From Bartonella sp. WD16.2 (GTDB lineage: Bacteria > Pseudomonadota > Alphaproteobacteria > Rhizobiales > Rhizobiaceae): a DNA stretch of 64,000 nt. The position numbers and the translations under genes are program-made. Positions 52,246-62,039 of this stretch are shown piece by piece. The first letter of the stretch is position 1. Each line of letters begins with the position of its first letter. The stretch lies in NCBI RefSeq assembly GCF_002022505.1, contig NZ_CP019781.1:682001-746000 (forward strand), read 5' to 3'. The notes beneath the pieces are model-generated. The model saw only the letters and a list, made by a program, of their open reading frames with translations. It did no database searches and was not told the origin of the DNA.

Positions 52246-52983
52246 TTAAGAAACATCAATTGTCGGACCAAAAATTTGTTCAAATGCTTGTTTTAGAGCA
52301 ATATCAACATCATGTATTGTTACATGTAAACCTAGATCAATTAAGCTGGTTACACCATAATCTGCAATTCCGCACGGAACAATTCCTGAGTAGTGGTCTA
52401 AGTTAGGATCAACGTTAATAGCAATTCCATGAAAACTTACCCACTTACGTACACGGATACCAATAGCAGCGATTTTATCTTCACAAGAAGTACCTTTTAT
52501 TGTTTCTGGACGATCTGGTCGTGTAACCCAAACACCAATCCTATCTTCACGGCGTTCGCCTTTAATATTAAATTGTGCAAGCGTTTGAATAATCCATTGC
52601 TCTAATGCACTAATAAAAGCGCGTATGTCTTGTTTTCGGCGTTTCAGATCAAGCATAATATAGGCAATACGCTGTCCTGGGCCATGATATGTAAATTCAC
52701 CGCCACGGCCAGCTTCATAAACGGGAAATAAATTAGGTGCTAGAAGATCCTTTTTGTTGGCACTTGTACCAGCTGTGTACAGGGGAGGGTGTTCAAGAAG
52801 CCAAACTTGTTCATGTGCGGTTTTTTCAAAAATGTTTTCTACATGTTCTTGCATATAACGGAGTGCTTCCGGATATTCGACTAAACCATCACTTATTTTC
52901 CATTCAATTGGTGAAGTGGAAGAAGTTATTTTAAAATCATATAACAAATGATCACGATCAGTACGTTTTAATTTAAATGTCAT
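52246..52983 (-). CDS. lipB: Lipoyl(octanoyl) transferase
   Basis: Transfers octanoyl groups from ACP to lipoate-dependent enzymes. [14 protein letters not shown] is the acyl-binding loop at about 90-103. [19 protein letters not shown] gives the catalytic lysine and [15 protein letters not shown] the nucleophile cysteine at about 203. 245 residues; ATG 52983. Confidence 0.96.
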   Translation of the reverse strand: MTFKLKRTDRDHLLYDFKITSSTSPIEWKISDGLVEYPEALRYMQEHVENIFEKTAHEQVWLLEHPPLYTAGTSANKKDLLAPNLFPVYEAGRGGEFTYHGPGQRIAYIMLDLKRRKQDIRAFISALEQWIIQTLAQFNIKGERREDRIGVWVTRPDRPETIKGTSCEDKIAAIGIRVRKWVSFHGIAINVDPNLDHYSGIVPCGIADYGVTSLIDLGLHVTIHDVDIALKQAFEQIFGPTIDVS

Positions 52984-53439
52984 CGGAAATATTTATAATA
53001 AGGGTTATATTTTATTTTGTTATGAGCAACGGTAAATTATGCAGCAAGAACTATGGGCTTGTTCATTAAAATCAAAATAGAAAATGAATGATATCAATAT
53101 TTTTTATGAAAACATTTAAATATTTCTATCATTTTAGTTGAGTAGAAAACCAGTTAGTTAAATTATAATTAAATAACCTGAAATTTGATATAAAACCAGC
53201 AAGTACCTCATTAATTGAATGATGAGTATATAGTGTCATTGAATTTTAATAATTAGCTAAAAAACTTTTTCAAAAAATTTATACCATTAATTACCGTTGT
53301 GCTTAAAAGATGAATACGTATTAAGATATCGTTTTAGACGTAATATTGAAGCATAATTTAAAAAGATTTTATTCCATCTGGGCAGATCAGGTATAAGTTA
53401 GTAATATAAGGTATTTTGTGACAAATACCAATGAGCATT
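52984..53439. other. Gene-free gap after lipB
   Basis: About 455 AT-rich bases with no coding signal, leading into the decayed TPM/lemA region. Confidence 0.4.
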
Positions 53440-54240
53440 TTACCATCTTCTTGATGCTCCTCCATCACCTTTTAATCCACTACCACCTGAATTATCTTCC
53501 CAATCTTCCATCAGAGTGTTTTTGCCTAGTATTTATATCAGTAAACCAAAGTATGAAACCAATACTCATCCAACGATATTTTCGTGGACCTACTTTTTTA
53601 CCAAAAATCATTGTAAGAATTAGCAAACCAACCGATAAAAAAAGATTAAAAGGAAAATAGTATTTGCTATCATTTTTTCTTTTTCAGCTCGTTTACTTTG
53701 CATTTCAACAATTTTAGCTTCTGCTTTGATTCTAGACATGACATCAGAACTATTTCCTGTAATAACATCGGTAATTGTGTTAACTGCTTCAACGATTCTT
53801 TTTTGATATTTTCCTTCACGAAAATTGGGAAAAATAAAACTGTTAATAATAACCGCAGAAATCGCATCTGTTAGCTCTTTGTCCAAACCATAGCTCATTT
53901 CAACGTGCTTTTCGTTTGTTTGGTGCAACAACAAGTAATACACCGTTATTTATATTTTTTTCCCAAAACTCAATGTGCGAAAAAGAAAATTGCTATAAGT
54001 TTCGATATCGATTCCCGAAAGAATAGGGATAGTCACAATGACAATTTGGTCACCTGTTTTGTTTTCTAATGCAGACAGCTCTTCTGTCAGACTTTTTATC
54101 GTTGTAGTATCAAACAAAATGAACGACATCATTAACATAACCTGTTAAAAGGGGAGATTGGGTTTGTGAATAAGCAATATTATTCGATGTAACTACAAAA
54201 AATAGAAAGCTTATAAAAGACCATAAAGATAAAGAAGCAT
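53440..54240 (-). pseudogene. Decayed TPM-domain (YgcG family) protein
   Basis: Remnant of an exported TPM-phosphatase-fold membrane protein, in pieces across frames. Reading leftward: a signal-like hydrophobic stretch then LLTGYVNDVVH; a second frame with LTEELSALENKTGDQIVIVT; a third with MSYGLDKELTDAISAVIIN and PNFREGKYQKRIVEAV; and finally a Gly/Ser-rich tail ending GDGGASRRW before a stop at 53440, as in intact family members. At least three frame disruptions. It follows a decayed lemA, the usual operon partner. Confidence 0.75.
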
Positions 54241-54279
54241 TATGTTGAATAAGTTGAATAAAATATTGAAATGATACCA

Positions 54280-54830
54280 TTAATTGAAATTAACCTTCGG
54301 TATTTATTGGTGGATATTAGTATCAATAGTGAATATTTGTATAGACTTAGGATCAACATAACCAGAGTTTTGCCCAAATCATTGTTGGTATTGTTTTTAG
54401 TGCAGTATTGTATACATGTACTGCCTCAATATAATCACGACGAGCAACAGAGATATGATTTTCAGTTTCTTCTAATTGTAACTGAAGAGCGAGAAAATTT
54501 TGATTTGCTTTAAGATCAGGATAGTTTTCAACAATAACCATAAAGTGTGAAAGTACGCTTGATAAATTAGCTTAACTATTGAGGTATTGTTGCATAATTT
54601 GTGGGTTATTCAATATATCAATCAGCATCAATAGTTATTTGCATTGTTTTTACACACGCTTCAATAACCCCAATAAGAACAGCTTGCTCATAGGATGCAT
54701 AAGCTTTGACAGTTTCTACGAGATTAAGAATGAAATCTGTACTGCATTTGATATTGATTGAGAGTATTTAACGTTGCATATGCTTTTTCTTGATTTGTTG
54801 GTATTATATTAACTTAAAAATGCTAACATA
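54280..54830 (-). pseudogene. Decayed LemA family protein
   Basis: Fragments in order on the minus strand: LNLVETVKAYASYEQ, then ITIDAD, then IVENYPDLKANQNFLALQ with TENHISVARRDYIEAVHVYN, then a shifted tail ending IPKVNFN. These match the LemA core (NLVETVKGYA, NYPDLKANQNF, ENRIAVARR, AYN). In-frame stops and frameshifts between the blocks show inactivation. Adjacent to the TPM remnant, so the lemA-ygcG operon has been lost as a unit. Confidence 0.75.
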
Positions 54831-56105
54831 ATGGCAATTGAAAATTATCTTAACATTTTTGCATAGGATAAAAGTAAATACATTTAGTATACTCTAGCAC
54901 AAAAATATCTCCAAAACTATTTTGCAGACTATATTTCACTTAGGAAAGATTTCACAAATAATCAATTTATATTTTATTAAATAATCTATTTGAGTCTCAT
55001 TACGCACTTCAATCAGTTGAAGCAGCTAATGCATAATATAGTTTTTACACTTGTTACTTCACAGATTTATGTAGCAGCATTCAATTCTGGTTATGTTGAT
55101 TCAGTTAAAAATGAAGAATTTCGTATAAAACATATTTGTATTATTATGTATTAATTGTTGTGATAGTATATAATAAGAAATTATTGATACGAGTTTGTAT
55201 AAAAAAGATAGTATAAAAGCTTCATTATAGTAAAAATTGATATATATATATATATATATGAAATGATTTTGTAATTATTTGCTTTAAAACGAAATACTAT
55301 AATACATTTTTTAATTTCTAATTTATTTGGTCTATGGGATTGATTAAAAAATGAAGTAATCTTCAATTTATTGATTTAAAATGACACATTATTTGAAAAG
55401 CTTAGAAATTTACTATCATATTTGAGATTTATTGTTATATAAAAAAATTTAAGAAGAGAGGATTATTGCAAATTAAATGAATATTTTTGTAGGATTTATA
55501 AAAAATATTTTTTCTAGCATATCAAGATTAAATGTGTGCACTTGATTATTTTAGAAGCTTATTTTCAAAAGGAAGTTTTGATATCAAGAAGGAGAGATAG
55601 AAGGAAGGTGTTTTCGTAATTAGCTTAATATCATTCTATGCTTTCTGAAATATTGAAAAATATTAGAGCAAAAGTAGAAATACTATACTACAATGATATA
55701 AATTACATAATTTTTGATCGAGAATTCTATTGATATTTCTCTTAATGGGAAAAATTATACTTGTAATATTAACTTTTAACAAATGGAGAATCTAGCATTG
55801 AGTATAGATTCTTTTTTGAAGCTGGAAAGTTGTTCGCAAGTAATGATCCGATTCGGATAGATTATAGCAGAAATTACGATTTAGTTTTTGGTATAGACAT
55901 TGTTTTATTTCTTAACATTTTTAGCAGCCGTAAAAAGTTTCCTTCATTTGCAAGTCACTGACTTATAAGCAAACTTCATTACTTAAAATTTTATAGAATT
56001 TATTTTTATGATTGTGTCATTTTTATTATAGCTCTTTTTGAAAAGATTATGTAATGGAGATAATGTATCATTATGTGGTTCTCAACATTGTCTTCGGAGT
56101 AATTC
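54831..56105. other. Gene-free 1.27 kb gap upstream of the hemin-binding-protein gene
   Basis: The longest gap in the window, very AT-rich, with an (AT)10 tract at 55240-55259. No frame has a plausible start or family resemblance. The last 200 bases should hold the promoter of the outer-membrane-protein gene, which in Bartonella is iron/heme controlled; I did not identify an operator. Confidence 0.4.
55240..55259. repeat. AT dinucleotide microsatellite
   Basis: Ten uninterrupted AT units in an intergenic region about 850 bases before the hemin-binding-protein gene. Such tracts vary in length by slippage. Confidence 0.9.
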
Positions 56106-57359
56106 ATGAGCACAAAACGTTTAATTAGCACATCTATTATCACTCTTTTTACAGCTTCTATGGCACAAGCAGCAGACATTATGGTGCCTCGAGAGTCAAG
56201 GCCTGTTACTCAAATGTCCAAGCAGGTTTCATCACCTGCTGAAATGAGTCCGAGTCCTGATATTCCACCAGTCATTTCTGCACCTACTTTCTCTTGGGAT
56301 GGTTTTTATCTTGGAGGACAGATTGGTGGCTTTTCAGGTAAAACGGATATTAGCCTATATGTTAAAAAAAGCCCTGGTATGAGAGAATGGACACCTGTTG
56401 AGAAAGATACATTGCCTCAACTCTCTGGTGTCATGGGAGGTCTTTATGCAGGAGCTAATGTTGATTTAGGAAATAGCCTTATTCTAGGTGTTGATACGGA
56501 TATAGTTTGGTCTAATAAAGAGGATACAAAAGTTGTTGCTAAAAGAAAATTTGAAGAAATAGATGAAATAGAAGAAATAGATGAGGTGGAAGAAGTAGAA
56601 GCACGAGAAGAAAAGGCAAGGCGTGAATTATATGAACGTGCACGTGTGCAACCAAAGCAACCTGAGAGTTTTCAAAGAACTTACACATCTAATGCAAGCA
56701 GTACAAGCCATGTAAACGTACCTTTAGAACGGAAGAGAAGGAATGTTATAACTAGAGATGGATATACTACTGGTATGCAGAGAGAGATGCAACAGTATCA
56801 ACAACAGAGTTCTATATCTCAAGTTCAAAATTTTGAAGATTCAGAAAGAGTGCAGGTACCTAGTTTACAAAAACAACAGCAAAGATTAGAAGCCAGACCT
56901 TCAGTTTTATCAGAACATTCACGAGGTAGGCCAGTTTCGTCTGCAAGGCATGCAAGGGAAGCGGGACAATTAAGTGAGATAGCGGAAATTGGTGATGAAA
57001 TTTATAGCAACACTTTAAAACAAAAATGGTCTGGTGCTACACGAGTACGTATAGGCTTTGCAGTTGATCGTATTATGCCTTATATTGCTGGCGGTGTCGC
57101 TTATGCGCAGCTTCAAAATATCTTTTCACGATCACTTGAAATAGGGGAACGAGAAATAAGTTCTTTTAGCTTATCAGATACAAAAATGATGGTGGGTTAC
57201 ACCCTCGGTGGTGGTGTTGATTTTGCAATGGCTGATAATGTTATTTTACGTGCGGAATATCGTTATTCAGATTTTGGTAAACAGAAATTTGCTAAGGACA
57301 AGTTAGAACTTGACTACCAAACCAATGATTTTCGGGTTGGTGTTGCTTATAAGTTCTAA
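56106..57359 (+). CDS. Hemin-binding outer-membrane protein (Hbp/Pap31 family) with long insertion
   Basis: Signal peptide 1-22 (ending AQA), then a Pro-rich linker and an eight-strand-type barrel: FSWDGFYLGGQIGGFSG, YAGANVDLGNSLILGVDTD, VRIGFAVDRIMPYIAGGVAYA, MMVGYTLGGGVDFAMADN, RAEYRYSDFG, and the terminal strand DFRVGVAYKF ending in Phe. This is the OmpA-like beta-barrel of Bartonella hemin-binding proteins. Residues about 139-305 are a highly charged then Gln/Ser/Arg-rich insert placed in a loop, giving 417 residues against about 270-290 for typical members. Which Hbp paralogue it is, I cannot say. CGGAG precedes ATG 56106. Confidence 0.85.
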   Translation: MSTKRLISTSIITLFTASMAQAADIMVPRESRPVTQMSKQVSSPAEMSPSPDIPPVISAPTFSWDGFYLGGQIGGFSGKTDISLYVKKSPGMREWTPVEKDTLPQLSGVMGGLYAGANVDLGNSLILGVDTDIVWSNKEDTKVVAKRKFEEIDEIEEIDEVEEVEAREEKARRELYERARVQPKQPESFQRTYTSNASSTSHVNVPLERKRRNVITRDGYTTGMQREMQQYQQQSSISQVQNFEDSERVQVPSLQKQQQRLEARPSVLSEHSRGRPVSSARHAREAGQLSEIAEIGDEIYSNTLKQKWSGATRVRIGFAVDRIMPYIAGGVAYAQLQNIFSRSLEIGEREISSFSLSDTKMMVGYTLGGGVDFAMADNVILRAEYRYSDFGKQKFAKDKLELDYQTNDFRVGVAYKF

Positions 57360-57384
57360 TTTATTGTACGACTCAAATCACTTA

Positions 57385-57420
57385 AAAAGCTCTATCACAG
57401 GATAGGGCTTTTATTTTTAC
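57385..57420 (+). terminator. Terminator of the hemin-binding-protein gene
   Basis: AAAAGCTCTATC pairs with GATAGGGCTTTT around an ACAG loop and is followed by ATTTTT. A long stem, 26 bases after the stop codon. Confidence 0.7.
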
Positions 57421-57658
57421 TGATGCTATGCATTTCCTTACCAGAGAAGGGAATTTACAGTTCTATTTGTACAAAAGAAGGGTGGAAAGTTTAGAATTTT
57501 GTCTTTAAACTTATAAAATAATGATAGAAATAAAAAAACATAAGAAAGTAAAAATGTATGGTGGGCAATGAGATCGCCTTATAATACAATAAAATCAGTA
57601 TGTTATGTAAAAAATAAGGGAATCTAAGACTCTTGATTTTATTGAGTTTTTTTGTGCT

Positions 57659-58704
57659 CTATCCCTTATTTTTTTGGAGCTTTTCGATTGATTCGAGAGC
57701 CAATCTTTTGCGATCAGCAGTCTTTGTGTAGAGAGATGCCATTTGATCATCAGTCCATCCAAAAATTGCTTTAAGTTGTGTGCGACCGTAGCCCCTGCAT
57801 TGGCAGCTCTTGTTGCAGCTAATTTTCTTAAACCATGTGCTGATTTTTTTATTCCCGCTGCATTGCAAGCATCTCTAAACAGGTTCCCAAAGGTTTCTTT
57901 GGTTAGTTTCTTGCCTCCTTTCCCACAAATAAAAGTTTCATCACCAATAGGACCCATTTCAAGAGTTTTTGCTAATTCGGGTAGAATGGGAAGAAACACA
58001 TCTGTTTGAAATTTGCTTTTTTCTGTCTTTAAATGAATGACATTATCCGTGACATCCTTCCATCCGATGCGTACAACATCTCCCCTTCGTAAGCCTGTGT
58101 AAAGAAGAACATCAATCCATACCCGTTCATGCGTTCCGAGAGGCCATTGTTGATAATATTTGTCGATGTCCTCTTCTATCCAAGCAGGGAATCCATCCTT
58201 GTTTTTGAGAAATGGTGTTTTAACCCCTAAAGCAGGATTATTTTCTAAAAGTCCTTGTTCAACTGCCCATTTAAAAAGGCCATTAACTGCTTTGAGAAAA
58301 TTCCGAGCAGTTGCGGGTGTTTCCTTACGTCGTTCAACACCAGCTGTAATATGCGACTTTTTAATTGCTTTGTATGGAATATCTCCTATGGCATCTGACA
58401 CTTTCATCAGAATGAGTTCTTTTTGTCTTTTCGTAGCATGAGCTAGGTTATGCCAAGTGACGCTGTCAAAATATTGTTTCAGGAGCCATATGAAACTACC
58501 TTCAACGAGTTTACCAGGTTTAGATTTAGGAAGCTTGTATCCTTGTAACTCAGAAAGAGCATCTTTATAGTCGTCAACAAATTCTTGTGTACCATAGGTT
58601 CCACGCACTCTACGCCTTTGACCATGGCCAATACGCACGTACCATACAATTTTACCATAGCGCGTAATTTCTTTGACAAGGTGGGGAGGCCGTGGTTTAG
58701 GCAT
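57659..58704 (-). pseudogene. Phage tyrosine integrase, catalytic tyrosine lost by frameshift
   Basis: Prophage integrase. An N-terminal arm/core-binding part is followed by the catalytic domain with LLYTGLRRGDVVRIGW (Arg), EKSKFQTDVFLP (Lys) and HGLRKLAATRAANAG (His-x-x-Arg). In the current frame the tail becomes unrelated and runs on to 57595. The alternative frame gives QLKAIFGWTDDQMASLYTKT with the nucleophile Tyr and a stop at 57659. The frames join if one CA of the CACA at 57777-57782 is removed, so a 2-nt duplication inactivated it. ATG 58704. Confidence 0.88.
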
Positions 58705-58713
58705 AGCGTGACC

Positions 58714-58926
58714 TTACATACCAATATCAAAGTCATAATCACCCTTTGAGAGATCTAATAATCTGTCTGGATGAGTAGCAGTATTTGGTATGGTGATGTC
58801 AGGTTTGAGATAAATTAAGAGTTCACCGGTTGGTTTGATTTCCATTAACTCACAACCTTGCTTTTTAGCTTCTCTTAAAGCTCTTGCAATAGCGGACTGT
58901 GTTACGGCAGCGTGGCGACGAGCCAT
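58714..58926 (-). CDS. Small prophage protein of unknown function
   Basis: 70 residues, MARRHAAVTQSAIARALREA at the N terminus (helical and basic, possibly DNA-binding), then ELMEIKPTGELLIYLK. Lies 9 bases upstream of the integrase gene in the position of an excisionase or integrase-control gene; function not shown. ATG 58926 has AAGGA upstream. The frame stays open upstream through a hairpin shared with the recT-like gene, so an extended form starting at a GTG is formally possible. Confidence 0.7.
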   Translation of the reverse strand: MARRHAAVTQSAIARALREAKKQGCELMEIKPTGELLIYLKPDITIPNTATHPDRLLDLSKGDYDFDIGM

Positions 58927-58949
58927 GTTAAATTTCCTTAAGTTTGATT

Positions 58950-58983
58950 GCACTTCACCTGTGGTGTGAAGCACGCGTGTGTT
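58950..58983 (-). repeat. Duplicated hairpin leader element, copy 1
   Basis: 34 bases, all but one identical to 60476-60509. On the minus strand GTGCTTCAC and GTGAAGTGC form a nine-pair stem (two G-U pairs) around a seven-base loop. It lies 24 bases upstream of ATG 58926, the same distance as copy 2 from its gene. Confidence 0.75.
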
Positions 58984-59044
58984 GAAAGTGATTGAAAAAT
59001 GGGTGGGGGCGCTTAGGGGAGGGAGAACAGCGCCCCCTATGGGT

Positions 59045-59665
59045 TTAAGCAGCGTTTGTCAAGAATTGCATATCTTGTTCTACTTCTGCTAAAAATGCTT
59101 CAACAGCTTTATTGATGAGCTCAATCTGTTCATCATCGCGTGGAATGCGTAGAGCCCTGATACACAAATGAGGTGATTTATCTATAAACCAAGGATGATA
59201 GCTAACAAAATCACACCATTTTCGCCCTGTACAAGCCATTTGAAACTGCATTTGTAAGATATATTCAGGCTTGATTTTACCGTCTCGCAAAAAACGAACA
59301 TGGGTTATTTCTTGAGGGCATTTAACTTCTATGAGGCCATCATCTCCAATGAGACCATCAGGACTAGCGCCTGCCATTTCAATTGTCGGGTGAGGAATAA
59401 ACCCACATCGTGTGACGGTAGTATCGTAAAGAAAGCTATATTCTTCAATTGCACTGTCTTCATGTTCATTACCCCATCGCATGGCAGGCGTTTCATAAGA
59501 TGATACTGTTTTACCAGTTAAACGTTCTGTAATGAGCTTGATTTTGTACTCTTCATATTTACTTGTTGGTAAGCCTTTAGCTGTTTTATCGACGATGCTG
59601 TTAATGTTTGAAGCTGTGACTTTACCTAAACGGGCTTGAAACCATTCTGCTGTTCTTTGTTGCAT
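59045..59665 (-). CDS. YqaJ-type viral recombinase / exonuclease
   Basis: Lambda-exonuclease-fold nuclease of the prophage. TAEWFQARLGKVTASNIN starts the YqaJ domain. MRWGNEHEDSAIEEY, GASPDGLIGDDGLIEVKCP (catalytic Asp and ExK) and QMQFQMACTGRKWCDFV follow. Expected to make 3' overhangs for the adjacent annealase. I start at ATG 59665 (206 residues), one base after the recT-like stop; the frame is open upstream but only inside that gene. Confidence 0.93.
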   Translation of the reverse strand: MQQRTAEWFQARLGKVTASNINSIVDKTAKGLPTSKYEEYKIKLITERLTGKTVSSYETPAMRWGNEHEDSAIEEYSFLYDTTVTRCGFIPHPTIEMAGASPDGLIGDDGLIEVKCPQEITHVRFLRDGKIKPEYILQMQFQMACTGRKWCDFVSYHPWFIDKSPHLCIRALRIPRDDEQIELINKAVEAFLAEVEQDMQFLTNAA

Positions 59666-59666
59666 A

Positions 59667-60452
59667 TCACACTCCCATTGAAGCTTGTTGAATTGGTGTG
59701 TTTGGTAAAGGTAAAGCTTGTTGTGCTTCATTCATTTGTAAGTGTTGTTTTGCTTCCAAACGCTTTAAAATAATTTGCCCTGTCTCATGAGACATTTCTG
59801 CGAGATTTGTGACCTTTGCGTAAGAGAGTACTTTTTCCTCTTCTGTTTTTGTTTGTTCCATTAACTCTTTGATTTGCGCAAGTGATTCATCAGATATTCT
59901 CTCGTTTTGGGGATTATCATTAACTTCACTGAGGTAAATAGCTTCATTGATACGTTCAGCTTCGTCTTTATCGTAGATACCAGATAAACCGAATGCATAA
60001 CGAGCACACTGTATAAGTGCTTTATGACGCAGCATACGAGCAGGACATTGATTCCAAGGTTCTGTATTTCGCTTACATTCTTTGAGATATTCTGTGATTT
60101 TAAAGGGGTATTTCTTGTCTTTCAAATATATAGCGCATGTAACAGAAAACAGATTGCCTTCATTATCAAAGTTTTCTTGGAGTTCCACTCCATCAAGATT
60201 ATCATGTGAATGTATGACTTTGAGCCACCCATCAACAGAGACAACCGATATAATACCGCCGCCTCTTTTAGGGATGGCATATATTTCTTTGTTTAGAGGG
60301 TCTAATCCATATTTTTTGGCAAGATAAACAAAGACCAAAAACTCAGCATTAGAAATATCACAACTGATACATGTTTTGAAAATTGCTTCACGAAATTCTC
60401 GTTCTGAGAAATCATATTGTTGCGCCATTTTTTCTACGAGAGAAGATGTCAT
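59667..60452 (-). CDS. RecT/Bet family single-strand annealing protein
   Basis: Prophage annealase (phage recombination protein Bet). Core segments are ISNAEFLVFVYLAKKYGLDPLNKEIYAI, SVDGWLKVIH, TEYLKECKRNTEPWNQCPARMLRHKALIQCARYAFGL-type sequence; C-terminal part is Gln/Leu-rich. 261 residues from ATG 60452 with AAGGAAA upstream. Forms a recombination pair with the YqaJ nuclease downstream. A hairpin element lies 24 bases upstream. Confidence 0.93.
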   Translation of the reverse strand: MTSSLVEKMAQQYDFSEREFREAIFKTCISCDISNAEFLVFVYLAKKYGLDPLNKEIYAIPKRGGGIISVVSVDGWLKVIHSHDNLDGVELQENFDNEGNLFSVTCAIYLKDKKYPFKITEYLKECKRNTEPWNQCPARMLRHKALIQCARYAFGLSGIYDKDEAERINEAIYLSEVNDNPQNERISDESLAQIKELMEQTKTEEEKVLSYAKVTNLAEMSHETGQIILKRLEAKQHLQMNEAQQALPLPNTPIQQASMGV

Positions 60453-60475
60453 TGTTATTTTCCTTAATTTTGAGT

Positions 60476-60509
60476 GCACTTCACCTGTGGCGTGAAGCAC
60501 GCGTGTGTT
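60476..60509 (-). repeat. Duplicated hairpin leader element, copy 2
   Basis: Second copy of the 34-base element, differing at one loop position (C for T on the plus strand), with the stem conserved, 24 bases upstream of the recT-like ATG. Confidence 0.75.
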
Positions 60510-60534
60510 TAAAAGGGTGTGTTTTGATTGATTT

Positions 60535-61362
60535 TTAGATGTATTGAGAAAAAAACGTTGTTGCTGTCATTCTTTTAAAATCAGCAACTTTGGCATTAGT
60601 AAAGCCGCTCATCTCTTCTTGAGTGTGGATTTGTTTGCAGAGTATCATACTCAGGCGTTTTAATCCTTTTGATGTAATTTTTGCACTAGGAATGGTTCTT
60701 TCTCGTCCACTGATTGTTTGAATGGTTTCGGGTATATAAGCCATCAGTCCTTCATTAATTTTACTATAATAAGGCACCAAACTTTTATCAGTACGACGAT
60801 AAATCCAACGACGATTAATCAAATAGTTCGCTAAATCTTCAGGACACATGTCTAACATTTTTGCTACATCACTTATACTAAGCAAATCATCAGAACGTTC
60901 TAAAGATTCAAGTTTTTCTGTCTTTGGAGTTAATTGAGCAATGATACAATCCTTACGTTCACTTTCATTTTTTAAGTGCGTAAAAACACCTAAGATGACC
61001 TGAGGATTAGAGTAGTCAATTTGAGAAGAGTTCATTTGTTTTGCTTTTCGTTCACACTCAATGAAATATTGACGAGCTTGCTTACCTTTCTCATTACGTT
61101 CAATCATAGCAAGTTCTTTTGCCATGTCTAAGGTGAGGTAGTATTCTGTACTTGGACGAGCGTTTTGTTTGGATTTTACTAAAATTTTAGTAAAACTCAC
61201 AAAGTCTTTATTTTCTAGGAAACCGTACTCTTTAATACGATTAGCTATCTAATCGTTAAAATTGAAGTTAACTTCCAAGAACGTATACAACTCACGTGCA
61301 TTGACTGTTTGTACAGTTTCTTGATTAATTGTATGGTTCCAAATAGCGATAGGCATTTCCAT
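60535..61362 (-). pseudogene. Phage antirepressor (AntA/AntB plus KilAC-like), amber-interrupted
   Basis: N-terminal AntA/AntB domain (VNARELYTFLEV, then FND-stop-IANRIKEYG, then YYLTLDMAKELAMIERNEKG) followed by a C-terminal DNA-binding region (LLSISDVAKMLDMCPEDLANYL, then ITSKGLKRLSMIL) like phage antirepressor C-terminal domains. The codon at 61251-61249 is TAG where the intact paralogous domain next door has Trp (NFNDWI). ATG 61362 has GAGG upstream. The 3' part is open from GTG 61200 and could be made by re-initiation as a truncated protein. Confidence 0.8.
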
Positions 61363-61377
61363 TACAGACCTCATAGT

Positions 61378-61422
61378 GTTGGGATTGTTTTTTCAGATGT
61401 GCTGGGAAGAAAATATTATTGC
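61378..61422 (-). repeat. Gene-end repeat in the tandem prophage genes, copy 1
   Basis: 45 bases that match 61995-62039 at about 39 positions, including TTTTTCAGATGTG and AAGAAAATATTATTGC. Each copy covers the last codons and 3' flank of one of the two paralogous genes, marking a tandem duplication. Confidence 0.7.
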
Positions 61423-61976
61423 TTATATACTTTGGATATAACGCAAAGATATCGATAGACTTCTTTGCCTGCGTCACTATTTTCAGCCTTGGCAAGTTTT
61501 TTTGCTATGTCTATGGTAAGGTAGTATCCTTTTGGGGGATCATCATTTTTTATATAAAAGTCATCTTCTTTCTTAAGTTTATATTCTTGGATGCGTTGAG
61601 TAATCCAATCATTAAAGTTGGTTTTTACCTTCAAACGCTCATGTAATGCATATGCATTCATCCATTTCGGAGGTTTTCGATTAGCTCTTAAAAGATTATA
61701 ATATACCTCACTATCTTCTATAAAGAGATGTGTTTCTCTCTCTAAAAGAGAGGAATCGCTATTCTTTACATAGATTTCAGCGATCTCTTCAGAGAGATCA
61801 TCAAGGCTGCTTTCATCAGGATTAATACAAAAGATTTTTATAACATTGTTCAAAGTATTAACAATATACATGATTTCAGCTGTTGAAAACGGTCCATATA
61901 AAGCTGGGTGAGAAATCTCATCACCAGTTATAATGAGTAAAACTTCATTATAACCAACAGAAACCTGTTTATTCAT
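61416..61976 (-). CDS. Prophage protein: unknown N-terminal domain fused to AntA/AntB-like domain
   Basis: 186 residues from ATG 61976 (MNKQVSVGYNEVLLII), with AAGGGA upstream. Residues 1-90 share with the neighbour at 62033 the pattern MNKQ, E-V/I-LLI, GP, EIM-x-IV, DD-L/I-SEE-x-AE-x-YV and an ED pair; I do not recognise this domain. Residues about 105-186 are AntA/AntB-like: MNAYALHERLKVKTNFNDWI, YYLTIDIAKKLAKAENSDAG. Likely an antirepressor-type regulator; the N-terminal role is unknown. Confidence 0.75.
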   Translation of the reverse strand: MNKQVSVGYNEVLLIITGDEISHPALYGPFSTAEIMYIVNTLNNVIKIFCINPDESSLDDLSEEIAEIYVKNSDSSLLERETHLFIEDSEVYYNLLRANRKPPKWMNAYALHERLKVKTNFNDWITQRIQEYKLKKEDDFYIKNDDPPKGYYLTIDIAKKLAKAENSDAGKEVYRYLCVISKVYKQ

Positions 61977-61994
61977 CTTCCATCCCTTCATATT

Positions 61995-62039
61995 GTTTGG
62001 ATTAGTTTTTCAGATGTGTTGAAAAGAAAATATTATTGC
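61995..62039 (-). repeat. Gene-end repeat in the tandem prophage genes, copy 2
   Basis: Second copy of the 45-base gene-end repeat, covering the stop codon of the 62033 gene and its 3' flank, directly before the ribosome site of the next gene. Confidence 0.7.
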
